Part shown: positions 37,601-49,742 of the stretch, in pieces | How positions within the stretch are numbered: position 1 is the stretch's first letter | How the letters are laid out: every line of letters starts with the position of its first letter | Assembly: GCA_037074765.1 (NCBI GenBank) | Contig: JBAMDO010000059.1 | Coordinates: forward strand, 1 to 64,000 | Reading direction: 5' to 3' | From: Mansonella perstans | Lineage: Eukaryota; Nematoda; Chromadorea; Rhabditida; Onchocercidae | DNA: 64,000 nucleotides | Program-made: the position numbers and the translations under genes | The notes under the pieces: model-generated | Database searches by the model: none | What the model was told of the DNA's origin: nothing | The model's input: the letters and a program-made list of their open reading frames with translations, nothing else

Positions 37601-40572
37601 TCTTGATGGATCTATTGCTGGCGATAATTTGGGTACAGATCTCACTCGCGCTAATAATAAACACAAAAACACACAAAGACACACATATATGAATACGAAA
37701 TATATATATACATGATCCAGGTTGCTTCATCAATTTGGATACCCGCGAACATTAAAATTATTGTTGACTTCCTCAGTTTACAATTCCCCGCACTACTAAA
37801 TTTTTAATCAGAATCATTTTGCCTCTAACGGTGTTTTGTAACCATCACGTAAAAAACGACGACAACCATAACGTCCAAGCAGCGTATCAATGATTGTTTG
37901 ACGTGTAAGCTGAATCAAACTTTGCTCTTCCACCGCAAATGCCGGATATGAAATGATACTCAGAAGCGCCAAATCAGTTTCCTAGAATTAAAAAAGAATG
38001 CAGAAATGAAAAAAGAAAAATAAGTAAATGATAAACTGAACTGCGCAGAAAAACCTCAAAAAATATACTTTAGAAAATGATTCTCGAGGCAACATCGAAG
38101 CCAGTAGAGCTGAACATTGCTGAATTTGATCCGGCAACACATGAATGACAGATCCTAAAAAAGAAACGGTTAAAATTTTCAATAAAAAATCTAAGCCTCA
38201 CAGTAAATCCTTTTTCATTTTTCTTTCTTTACAAAGAAACTCAACTCAAGGGATTCAGTTTGTTAGGATAAACTAGAACATTAAAATTCCAATGATTTAT
38301 AAATTATATAAATCGAAAGATCTGTGAAAACACTTCAAGAAATGTTGAGGATTTTTCCTTTCAAGCAAGAACCTTTTGATCCATCTCCAAACAAATCGCC
38401 AACATCATTCAGAGCTTGCAATGCCGCTTTTACCATACCAACACTACTTGAGTTCAGTTCCCGTATTCCCTGATTCGTTTTGTCACCGCGCTCCCAAACA
38501 CCATAATCCTCAAATTTATTTATTCAGTAAAAGACTACCAAAACAGTTTCCTGTTTCCCATCACCAATCTTTATTTTGATCATTAATAAGATGGAACTTC
38601 TCAGTGATACATTCAAAAAAAAAAAAAAAAAAAAAACTTTGAAGTCTGACAGTCTCCAATAAATGATGAAACTGTTCCATAAATTAAATACCAAATATTT
38701 AATAAAAGTTTTTTATAAATTCTTAAATGAAATCACTAGTGATATAGATCTCGTGAAAAAAGTAAAGAAATTTATCTACCGGTGTTCGATGACCCTCTTC
38801 GATATAATAAACCAAATTTTGTACGAAAGCAACTTCATCAAAATTCCGAACAATTTGTAATCCTAAATTTACAGTATTATATATTTACCAACTTGCTTAC
38901 TTTTGTAGCAAAAAGAGGTAATAATTAATTAGCACGAAATCAGAAATTCAATGGTACTTTCGTTCATTTTATTTATATTAAAATGTAACATAAAAATGAA
39001 TTGAGAATCTCCACAAATTATTATATCTATTATTACGATTGAATACATTTTCTACACTAACTAATATATGGGGCCGGCACTTCACCAATAAAGTTGTTAC
39101 CCAACATTTACCCATTATTATTTTAAAAGATCTCTTGGATTTTTTCTAAAGCTAATTCTTAATTTTCAACGTTAATTTTACCTGATGCCGTTAATTGGGC
39201 CAATGTGAGCAAGAATAAAGATATCGCATCAATCTGCAAATGTCCCCACTCAGAATCACCAACAACGGCACTCTTTGTTTGCGCTGAGTATTTGGCATGA
39301 AGAGCATCATTTTTACGCTGATATAATTTGAATTTTTCAACTTTGTCCGATTGACGCATCATACATTCCAACAGTGATTGCATAGTTTTTACACTAAAGT
39401 AATTTGAAAAAAAAAAATAATGACAAACTACTTGTACGATAAAAACAAACACGCTAATGTACGCTTACATATTTACGTAATGATAAGAAAACAAGAACTT
39501 TCATAAAGTTAATAAAATCATTTAACATTAAAATCATTTATTGCTTTAATTAGGCTATCATCATAATGCTATCAGTGTTATTTATTTCATGGAATTTAAT
39601 GAATGTCGTCATAGTCAGTGATATTTTTGCTCCAATAAAAGATGTTCAGATGGTTAGACAACAAATTAGTACACTGATAACCTAATGAACGAAGCAATAA
39701 AATACTTATCATTACTGACATCCTATCTTTAGCTTAATCAAAAATTTTACCACGTTAATCCTAATTCGTTTGCTTTAGCAAGATCTTCGTTTACATCAGC
39801 ACCTTTCTGATAAGCTCGATACATTGCCCATATTGCATGAACTGCATATAAATTATCACGTACCCAAGCATGACCAGGTGAATCCTTAAAAATAAGAAAA
39901 AATATAAAGATGAAAAACAACATCAGAAACTTGTTCTATTTCTTAGAATGGAACTGTTCTAGAAGTAAGAAAGTTAAATCAACATGTATATGACAAATAA
40001 GTAATTGTTGGCATATGAGATGCTGCTTGAAAAAAAAAAGACTTGTATAAAGTAACTCCTCTACTACTAACATTTATGACTTTTTATTTTAATTATAATT
40101 TTAAATCATTCAAAATATGATACTGTAAAATTATTTTTTCACTATTTTATCTGAATAAGACAAACATCTACCCTATTAGTTAATTATTTAATTTGATATA
40201 CAAAAATGATTTAATTCTAATTACCATCTATTGCAATTATAACAATAACTTAATCCGGAATTGCGGTTATTATAAGACCAAACAAGTATTTGGAAATTAT
40301 TCAATTCGAAAAGTAAACAAATAAGTGCTTGATGCAAAAAAAGGATACAAAAAAGATGCATACTATTTCATTTCAACCATTACTAAACAATTAGCAAATA
40401 AATCGAACAATTAATTACTTCATGTCTAGTTAAATTCTTTTTTACAAAATAATCATACCTCTACATTATTGGTGAATAAACCGGTAACAGGATTCTGATA
40501 TTTTAGAATGGTTTCTTCAACAAGATGCAGCAAACAATCCAAGCGTACACGGGAATCACTTCTTGAACGCAT
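28696..40572 (-). CDS. PHKA: Phosphorylase b kinase regulatory subunit alpha
   Basis: Twenty-nine exons, about 1213 aa (family about 1235): 40572-40459, 39884-39754, 39393-39182, 38862-38780, 38508-38373, 38154-38069, 37981-37823, 37532-37380, 36903-36785, 36507-36374, 36243-36111, 35819-35702, 35514-35356, 35105-35055, 34984-34884, 34446-34298, 34027-33941, 33658-33558, 33181-33123, 32932-32819, 32484-32406, 32181-31948, 31257-31168, 30750-30538, 30397-30227, 30106-30026, 29875-29822, 29434-29273, 28854-28696 (TGA). The start [12 protein letters not shown] matches the family start. [19 protein letters not shown] and PFLWGQALY lie in the glucoamylase-like N-terminal domain; [45 protein letters not shown] and [13 protein letters not shown] lie in the C-terminal half. 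The subunit restrains the kinase until phosphorylated; the kinase turns on glycogen phosphorylase in the cytosol. The junction at 33.56-33.94 kb is the least certain. The C-terminus has no CaaX box, unlike vertebrate alpha. Confidence 0.93.
31258..31325 (-). pseudogene. Degenerate partial copy of a PHKA exon
   Basis: Just upstream of the kinase exon 31257-31168, the minus strand reads [16 protein letters not shown], resembling [17 protein letters not shown] of that exon. The nucleotide match runs from ttattggtg through cgcgttttatttgt and aatgttTagaatac, with a gap of about 10 bases. The copy ends in TATTCAG, which is the acceptor used for the real exon. Confidence 0.65.
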
Positions 40573-42766
40573 CCTACTAATTAGTTAATTTTGATTAATA
40601 ACAACAAAAATGTCAGCAAAAATTTTTTAGAAAATGGAGAAATCCGGAATGAAAAATGAATATATTTTCGTCTATCATTTCACATGAGTCCACGATATCA
40701 CTTTGAATTTTAAAAGTAAAAATATTACACGCATTGGAGTATTACAGTATATATATATATATATATATGTAACATAGAAAATATTAATATAATTCGAATT
40801 AATATTACTATTCTTTACATAAGCACCTATAGACTATTTTAATGTGAAATGTTAGTGAACAAATTCCTCAAAAAATCATTGATTAATGCCTTTTTTGATG
40901 TTGATAACAAGCTCAATTGAAAAGTTAAGTCAATCTTGGCCTAGAAAAATCTAGGCAACAGAAAAATATCAATGTTGTTATTTATTAAAGTTTGTTTTTT
41001 TTTTTTTTTTTTTTTTTGAAAAATTAGCTAATAATATAATTTGCAAGATAGAAAATGTTTTGTCAAATTAAAGGACTGGGGACAATAAAATATTTACTAT
41101 GGCTAAATTGAAGAATTGAAAGAGAACAAAATATCTGTCAAAGCCAAATTAAACAAATTATTTTTAGAAATATCACCATACATAATATAGCTTGGCTTAA
41201 GTACGAGTTGCAAAAACAAAAAGAAGCTAAGCTGTTTGTGGCATAAAAAGTATCGTGTGATAATATATGTCTCATCGTATACAGTTAGTTTGACATTTTT
41301 ATGATCAGATGGCTTAACCTTTTTACGATAAACTTCTTTAGCTTGACCTTTCTACCGTGAACTTCTTTAGCTTGACCTTTCCACGATAAGCTTCTGTACT
41401 GGTATATAATATGCATGTCTGTTGATATTTCCATACTTGCTGTCCAAAAAAATTTTCACCAAAAATAAATTCGAAATTTTCGTAATGAAAATTTAAACAT
41501 GTTCTTTTTTTTCTTAAAAGAAAGAAATTTTCTTTTCTTTTTTTCTTAAAAAAAAAGAACGGTTAAAAAGATCTTAAAAAGTTCTACAAGAAGTTTTCAA
41601 AAAAATAAGCGAATTTTATTGCAGAATATTTTATGAATAAATTTTTTCAAATTATAAATAACATATAATTTTTTTTTGATGAATTTAAATGATTCGAATT
41701 ACTGTCTGATTGAATGAACGGATTTAGTGGGAAAGTTTGATGATTTATTCCTCGCATATTGTCCAGAATATAAATTCAAACATTTATTTGTTATGCAGTT
41801 ATTATTAAATTATCCAATCATCCCGTATCTCCAGAATTTTTGCGAACGATAAACGCACAGTTTTGGTGGTCTTCAAGAATGATTAAATTTAGCTCAGTTT
41901 CAGGTTCTATCAAATTATCACTTCAACTTTTATCTTCACATTAGGCTAGCCTAACGAAGAGATTTCCTGTGATAATGTAAACATATAATTTTCCATGCTA
42001 TATGATCTACAAAACAAAATGATACAGTAAAATTGTTTTCTTTTTCATACAGTCAAACAGTTTCTTTGGCAATACTATCAAATTTGACATGAGATTAGCC
42101 ATTTCATTCTACTATTAAAAAAAGTGTTTCACTGTATAGTGTTGGACAGAAATGCTCTACAGTATGTCCTGCAGTATTCTACAGTACGTTTTACCGTAAT
42201 ATGTTACTGTACTTTTAGGTTATAATGCAGATACACAAGTTGGAACCAAGTTTAACTGAGTACAAGAATTAAATGTAGCTGCAAATATTCAAAATAATGT
42301 GCAAAATGAAATAATTTAATTAATAATCTAGGGTCCCTGAAAGTTAAATAAATTAAGGATATTGTTTTGCCATTTGTGTTTTGGATCTGCAGAATTTGTA
42401 ATTTTAAATTTAAAGTTTTGAATCCATATTTTAAAGCTTACAAAATAAAACCATAAATTCACTGAAGTTTTGCAACTTAAAAATAACAAAAAGACAGCAA
42501 TACTTAAAAACTTAAGTAGCCTGATAATTTTAAAAATATTAATGAATGGTACCTCTTATCGTATGCAATCACAAATAATTCTAAATAAGTGTAAAATCAA
42601 AAATTCAGATTATTTAATATTTAATTAACATACTATTGTTGCTAGATGTTTTAAATATCATCATCACTATGCTAAATTGATTTCAAATTTGAGCATTTCA
42701 AATGAATTTAATTGATTACATTCGGGCATTCAAGAAGCATTGGTTGCACGCAAAGAATTAAAAAAT
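40573..42766. other. Intergenic region upstream of PHKA
   Basis: No gene seen. It holds a (TA)n run at about 40749-40768, a T-run of about 22 at 40995-41016, the 29-bp triplicate at 41312-41400 and AT-rich sequence. The PHKA promoter should lie at the left of this region but no motif stands out. Confidence 0.6.
41312..41400. repeat. 29-30-bp direct repeat, 3 copies
   Basis: The unit cttgacctttctaccgtgaa and variants begins at 41312, 41342 and 41371. Confidence 0.8.
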
Positions 42767-43939
42767 TTAGTCATTAGAAAAATTATTATAAGTTCTTATT
42801 ATGGTTGAAAGATCAATACATGTGTATAATTTTTTTTGCTGATCAGCAATCTCAATTTGCATTCTATATGGTCTATTATCTGGAAGTATTTTGATCAGGA
42901 ACCGAATTTCACTTAAATCAATCGTTACTGATAATTGTTGCTTTCCAGGTTTAATTGGGCATTGAATACTTTTGTTGCATTGCACCAAATTATCACTGAA
43001 AATTGAATAAGGAATGAAATTGGACTTTAATTATGGGTAGGCTTTTCAAATTTTCCTTTATTATATTTAAAAAAAATTGTACAAAAAAAAAAAAACAGTA
43101 ATTAAAGTGAAAAAAAGCAGTAATTAGAGTAAGGAAAAAAAAACTTCGGTACATATGAATGTATTAATATGCATCAAATAGTTCTGTTCCAAAATTTGAC
43201 GAGAACAATATGGTAGTTTTTGGGAAAAATTTTTGAAGATTTCAAAGTTCGAAAACACAATACAAATGGAGTATGATAATAATAATGATTATGGTAAGTA
43301 TTATTGTAGCTTACAGCATTCCAAAAGTTGGAATTCGATGCCATCCGCAGCCAAGCCATCCGCCCCACTTGTATACTTTGATAGTTGATTTCAAATTATC
43401 ATATCGTTCACCGATATTTGTTATATTAGCTAATATGATAAATGGCTTCATTGCAACGATCGGATAGATTTCAGTATCTGCAAATCAATTTTTCGCCTTT
43501 TTTTTACCGTAGCTGATGAAATTTTCTGCAATTTTATGAATGATTTCGAAAATTGACAATAATTAATTAAATTCGTCATAAAAATTTGTTATTGAATAGT
43601 AGTATCTGTGTAACTTCTCAATCTGTAAAAATTTAATTATCCATGGTAACATAAAATAACGATGCACAATAGTATTTGCGTAAAATAAATGATGCATCAC
43701 TGTATTTGCGAGAATGATTGAACTTTTCGGCGAAGTAGTAATTTCCTTTTTATATTTGTTTTTTTCTTTGTTAAAAAAAACGGACAATTTTTATCAACGA
43801 TCGTCATATTGTGATAGATTATTGTTCCATCGGAGCAGGGAAACCAAATAAAGTTGGATTTAATACCATTTGGCGCTTCACAAGTAGTTTTAGATAATGA
43901 TATTTTAGCTGTTACAAATAGCATTATTAGAAACAACAT
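42767..43939 (-). CDS. Small secreted GM2-activator/ML-like lipid-binding protein
   Basis: Three exons: 43939-43786, 43477-43315, 42995-42767 (TAA); 181 aa, phases closing, though the first donor (GTCCGT) is weak. The start follows a TTTCAG by ten bases, as at trans-splice sites. MLFLIMLFVTAKISLS is a signal peptide. The mature protein has cysteines in TTCEAP, FPCSDG, WLGCGWHRIPTFG, VQCNKSIQCPIKPGK and LYTCIDL. The layout (IYPI, Gly-Cys-x-Trp-x-x-Ile-Pro, Cys-Pro-Ile-Lys-x-Gly, Pro-Tyr-x-x-x-Ile-x-Ile, late Cys) resembles nematode proteins of the MD-2/GM2-activator type, extracellular or lysosomal carriers that hold a lipid in a beta sandwich. The family call is from pattern memory and moderately sure; that it is a gene is more certain. 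It lies about 2.2 kb upstream of PHKA on the same strand. Confidence 0.65.
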
Positions 43940-46900
43940 TTTAAACAATCTGAAATGAATTAATCAAATTCAAAATTCGAATATGAAAAATAAGAGAAGC
44001 TTTAAATTGAATATCAGTGTTGTCTTACTGATTTCATTGCACTACTGATGTAATCCATCCAAGAAAAGTTATAGTCTATATTTTACATGAAATGGAAAAG
44101 TGAAAAAAAACACGAAAGTATAATAATAAGTTTCTTTCAAAAATTTAAAAAATTTCAATTCAAAGTTTGAACCACTTAAATTTTGAATTAAACATATGTT
44201 GAAAGAAATGGATATGGAAGGTATGAAGAAGCAAAGAATACACAATGTTAAATATAAAATTTTACCTGAAACATGCAAAATTCGTCAATTTCTATTTCAG
44301 TTTTTATTAATTAGCTAATGAGATGTTCAATTTATTGCTTTATAATAACCAAATCGGAATTAAATATATTGATGGAGCAGTGGCAAAAGGAAATTTATGA
44401 AAATTTCATTTTTTTCAAAAATTTACGAAAAATGAATCAAGCGAACATATAACAATGTAACATTTATAAAAGAAAAATTTTCCTTAAATTTCCATGAATA
44501 ATAGCTGATTATTACACTAATTACTATCGATTGATCATCGCCCAATTTGCTGCGTTTTTTCAAAATTCCAGCAATTCATTTTATAAAATAGCATTTTGCA
44601 TATTTAAATTAAAAAATTGCATTAAATTATAGGTCGAAATATTTTTGACAAGGCTAGAAGAAAGTTATGACATATTTCATTCCTTGAAATAATTTAAGTC
44701 TTACCATTTCATTAGAAATTTCCTTGAACCTACATGAAATTATTCAGTTATTTTATTTATTTTTATTTCTAATTACTTACTTATGAAGTGACAAAGTAAG
44801 TCGTTACCAAATTCAAAATCACATTTTACGTTAAATTATTATCAAATTTATTTGCTTTAGTTGTAATCAAACAGGAACATTTTTATTTATTTATTTTTAT
44901 TTTCAGTATGAGTGATCTTGTTGACAACAAGTTTGTTTGTTTCGAACTATCATTTCAGTCGAATGTAAAACCAAAGCAATTTCAAGTTTGACAAATTCAT
45001 CAAATGCATATTTCATATGATAGTTTCAATTTTCATTCACACTTAAAATTAGCTTTTCCAACGTTATAAATACACTGCCTATTGTGGTGTACAAAAAGTA
45101 AAATTTCGAAAAAAAATTTTTGAAGAAGGTAAAAATCGATATGTTCAATCAATAAGAAAAGATAATCAGTGTTATTGAAATCAAACTAGTATTAACTAGC
45201 TACATTTGCAAATATCTTTGCATGCAAAATATCATTTAAAATAAGAAATTATCATCGGGAAAAAAAGCGAGCTATTTATTTCGATTATATAAGTAACACT
45301 AAACATTGAAGAAATTATTACTGCAGTAAAATAATTATAATTAAAACTAGTTATGAAATGTCAGTATTATCTTATAGCGCTAAATTTCATTGCAAGCAGT
45401 GAAGTTTGTTTTGAAGAAAAGTTTTGCAATTAGCTTTATTGATCGTAATTTTAATTATCATCTAATGCTGTAGAATAATTCCATCCGGAACAAGTAATAT
45501 TTTACATTACATTAATAGTATGCTAACAATATAATTCCTTTATGATCTGAGATTTAATATATGCCTAATTTATATTAAAGCAATCTGTTCAATTCTTCCA
45601 ACAAACCACCAAAAATAAAAAGAAAAAAAACGGAAAAAAGAAAAGTGCAGAAAATAATTTGAAGAGTAAGATTAAATGATCAAAAATACGATAAATCAAT
45701 CTGAATGTTCTATAATTAATTGTCACAACTACACTTTTTATTATATCGTATCTAAAAATATAAATTGGTTAAAATGTGCAAATTTGCAACGAATAGAACA
45801 CTTCATTAGCACATTCATTTAGCTTGAAGTTAATTTTAATAAATTAGTAGTACACTGAACAGATGGCTCTTTTAACGAATTGCAATTCATGACATGCGGC
45901 CGAAGGTAAGTACGGCCCATACATTCATTGATACTTCTTTGACCATGTGATCGTATCATCAATGTATCATTGATCATGTGCTAATTGTTATATATTTTTT
46001 AATTTTCTAATTTAAACAATTTTTATACTGCACGATGCGATTGTGTATCATTGACTTTTACAGTATCACTATCAACAATATTAACTTTTTACATAGACAG
46101 TATCGACTTTTTTTATAGTATCAACTTGCATACCATAGCATCACTAATTGCTAAAGCATTAGTTTATGCTTTAAATAATCAATTGATCGCCACAAAATTT
46201 TTCTATCCTCATCATACCGTAATTAGTAGCTACAGTATTTGTATTTTCATCCTTACTGTATTCATGTATGATTTATTCATTGTGTTATCATTACGATTGT
46301 TACAGTATTTCTGTATTATTCTGATGATATATAAGTGAAAATTCATATGTTTTTTTGATCAAACTTTTCAAAAATTTGATTGAATTTGAAATGAAATTGA
46401 AGCAGAGTTTAGATTAAAGTTCAAATTTTATTTAGATGTCACTTACAGTTCTATTTTTTTATTTTTTAAACGAAATTAAACTGGCAGCATAATTTACAGT
46501 AAAATTATTTTTAAATTGATTTTAATTTTGAATTATTGCATTCAATTCTCAGTCAAATGTTTCCAGTGTTAATTTATATAGAAAATTATATTCTTCTTCA
46601 AAATTTTAGTCGATTTGTGAAAGAAATGAAAAAAAAACTAAAAGATTTGCCATTTTAAATTTTAAGGAACAGAAATTTCCAAAAATATTTTTTTTTCTTT
46701 TAAACAGTTTAATTTCAGAAAATTATTTCGTTATTGTTATTATTGAATGAAAGTGGGCAAAAAGGGATAGAAGGAATGAAAAAGAAAATTGCAATTTTCT
46801 CGACAAAGTAAAAGGATAAAATAATGCAAGAGAGAGAGAGGCAGAGAGGAAAGTAAAACACAAAAAATAATTTCAGGATAATTTTGTGGGAACTTTGTAG

Positions 46901-47941
46901 AGAAGAGATTGGGCGGGAAAGAGAGAGAGAGAGAGAAAAAAGGCAAAAGAGAAGAAAGTTTTTAGGAATAATTTTCGAAAAATTCCCATAATTTATATTT
47001 ATCGAAAAAATTTGGAACTAATAAATTCCATGTAAAAAGTTTTAAAAACAAAAGCAACTGAACAAATTTATCATTATTCAGTGGTATTTTTTTTTGTTTT
47101 TTGCAATATTTTAACTAAATGTGAATAGTCATTCTATAATTTGTTTTTTTTGGTCTTTTCGCACTTTTTGATTACAAAAATTCAATTTCTTCCTTTTCTT
47201 TGAAATGAAATTTAAATTTTCTTTTATTTTTTTGGAAATTTTTTTTGAAAAATGGGAAATATTTCTTGATCATACTTCAAATAATAATATGAAATATTAA
47301 TTCCTTGTTTTATTGTAATATTAATTTTCTCCTGTATTTGATATTCAGAAATATTATTTCATTCAAAACTAGCTAAAAATTCCATTCTTCAAATTCCAAT
47401 TACCTCGTTTTCTTGATGTAATTTTTAAATCTTTAAATCTTAATTCTCAAATATCATTATAAAGAATTTGCTGACAGTATGAAATGAGTGGAAATTTCAG
47501 CATGATCTGTGCTCATTTTTAATAATTTAACCAAATATCGTTTTTTAGCTTCATTTAATTACTCAATATTTGAATAATTTCATTTGAAATTTTGAAAAAT
47601 TTGAAATGAGCAAATTATTAATATGCAAGAAAATGACAAATTGTTTTGTTTACATGGTTCTGTTTAAATTAAATTTATTTCATAATTAATCAATTTTATT
47701 TGTCAAATTTTTTTTTTTTCTCTCTTCCATCCTCCATTGCTTTCTCTTTAAAAAATAAAGAAAAAATTGTTGTTAATTTTTCTGAAATTATTCAGTTTTA
47801 CACGGCGATGGCATCGTATGCAAATTGCCTTTATTAATTTATCTCACAATGCATTTAACCAATTGAATTTATTCAAATTTTCTTTCTCTGTCTTTCTTCT
47901 TTTCTCTCGGTCAAAAAAGCAAAATCGTTCACCAGTTTTTT
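43940..47941. other. Gene-poor region
   Basis: No gene supported. A short minus-strand frame at 44069-44278 starts like a signal peptide but ends in AT-rich noise. A TATAAATA lies at about 45066. The frame at 46051-46338 is low-complexity with repeated acagtatc motifs. (GA)n tracts occur at about 46829-46860 and 46919-46936. Confidence 0.55.
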
Positions 47942-48181
47942 CGAAATGATTTAAATTTCTATAGAGCCGATGGGAAGTGATTCACTTTCTCTAGAGTCGA
48001 TTCAAATTTTCGAAATGTTTTAAATTTCCATAGAGAAGATGAAAAATGGTCTAATTTTTGTACAGGCGATTTGAATTTTCAAAATAATTTAAATATTTAT
48101 AGGGCCGGTGGGAAATGATTCAATTTCTCTAGAGTCGATTCAAATTTTCGAAATGATTAAAATTCCCATATGGCCGATGGG
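47942..48181. repeat. 69-bp tandem repeat with exact period, about 3.5 copies
   Basis: The anchor cgaaatgattt/caaaataattt recurs at 47942, 48011, 48080 and 48149, exactly 69 bp apart. Each copy carries (g)agccgatggga-like and ctctagagtcgattcaaatt segments. Confidence 0.88.
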
Positions 48182-48639
48182 AAAAAAAGGAATGAGACTG
48201 GCAAAGACGGTAAAATGGAAAATATTTTGTTAGCAATGAAATTGATGAAAACTAAAGTTAAACTAAAAGAAATGATGTAAAGAATAAATTATGTGAAAAA
48301 ATATTTTTTTGTTTAGTTGTTTTCACAGCAAATTTGGTGATGAAATGAAGAAAAAAAGGTAAGGGCGAGGAATGGAATTCGGAAAACCGAATTTTCCGGA
48401 TCAGAAAATGCGAAAAAAAGGAAAGATAAAAGATGGAAATTATTTTAGAAATTTTAAAAAAAGGAAAATTATCAAAAAATTGAAATGATTTTTTTTCGTG
48501 AATTTGAAATTATATCAATAATAAATTAGCACTAATGTCTATAACTTATTATTGTTGTTACCATTATTACTATTATTTTCATCATTATTATTATTATTAT
48601 TATTATATTATTACTATAATTATTATAATAATGATTATG

Positions 48640-48832
48640 ATCCAACTACGAGCTTTTTAACCGCAGCAATGACGATATACACTTTGAGAGCTGGAATTAC
48701 CGCGGCTGCTGGCACCAGACTTGCCCTCTCATAGATCCTCGTTAACGGGTTTAAATTGTACCCATTCCGATAACCGGCCTACAAAGAGAACGGTCTCGTT
48801 ATTTTTCGTCACTACCTCCTCATTCTGAGTAT
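48640..48832 (-). rRNA. 18S (SSU) rRNA fragment, a pseudogene piece
   Basis: The complement of this segment reads as the middle of a nematode 18S rRNA. It contains gaggaggtagtgacgaaaaa, cggaatgggtacaatttaaa, taacgaggatctatgagagg, the universal 530-loop gtgccagcagccgcggtaa (48697-48715 on the complement) and tgctgcggttaaaaagctcg. The fragment is about 193 bp of a molecule of about 1.8 kb. It is flanked on the left by an (ATT)n microsatellite (48560-48620) and on the right by ordinary AT-rich DNA, so it cannot give a working rRNA. It looks well conserved, suggesting recent insertion. Recognition is from remembered 18S sequence. Confidence 0.9.
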
Positions 48833-49078
48833 TATAATTGTTATTGTAACAAATAATTATTACCGTTGTTTTCAGTTCGATATTCACTATTATTTTACTG
48901 CAAATAGTAATTTTTATATTTTCAAATTAATTATTACATTTTGAAATTGATTCTACGATAAGCGTAACAAAAACTAATTTAAGAATATACATTAAAATAA
49001 GTATCAAAAAAAAAAACCAAATAAATTATTCATAATTTCGACAAGAAAAAAAATATTTCTTTGTCAAAATGATTCACC

Positions 49079-49122
49079 ATTTAATTGCATCAAAGAATAA
49101 GAATTCTTTGATGCAATTAAAT
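49079..49122. repeat. Perfect 20-bp hairpin with a 4-base loop
   Basis: Arms 49079-49098 (atttaattgcatcaaagaat) and 49103-49122 are exact reverse complements around the loop aaga. No flanking gene explains it. Confidence 0.92.
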
Positions 49123-49742
49123 TGAAAAATTCAATTAAAATCTATTAAGCTGAATTTTACGAGGCCTCTAAACGTTATTTTAAACCGGTATGAAAATTCA
49201 CGAGAATAATTTGACAAAAAGTTAAGTAAAATTTCTTGTTCTCACTCATGAAATATTATTAAAAGAATATGCAAAGTACGAATTGAATTCAAATCTTGCT
49301 GGAGCAAACCAATTTAATCATTATTTAGTAAAAATTGGAAATTCAATGATTTTTTTTAATACAAAAACAATTTGAATTATTTCTTAATTATTAGACAACA
49401 ATAAAGTTTAATTATTCACAATGATTGATAGTTCATTATGAGAAATACGGAAAACTTCTCATCCAAAATTTATGTATTTTTAAAATTTAAATTTACATAT
49501 AACATATAAATTTGAATATAAAAATTCAAATTTTTTTTATCTATTTGCTCTCATAAATATTAATTGATTTATTCAAAAATACCTAATTCTTTTTTGGTTT
49601 TTTGCCATACACTCACTGATACTGAAGTCATTTTAATATGTGTTGTATATTTATGTAATGTATCATTTAACTGAATTATTTTGATAACTAAAAATTTTAT
49701 TTTGAATATTTAAAATTTTCCACTTCGAAAATTCCATTCAAA

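Noticed and set aside
37254..37733. 159-codon minus frame taken as a single exon
   Set aside because: It is PHKA exon 37532-37380 plus intron read-through on both sides; the homology stops at the splice sites.
38376..38579. + strand frame of 67 codons
   Set aside because: Antisense of PHKA exon 38508-38373.
44069..44278. Possible small secreted protein on the minus strand
   Set aside because: Only the first 25 residues look like a signal peptide; the rest is Phe/Tyr/Lys-rich AT noise with no cysteines or partners.
46051..46338. 95-codon + frame
   Set aside because: Low-complexity sequence with repeated acagtatc motifs and no homology I recognise.
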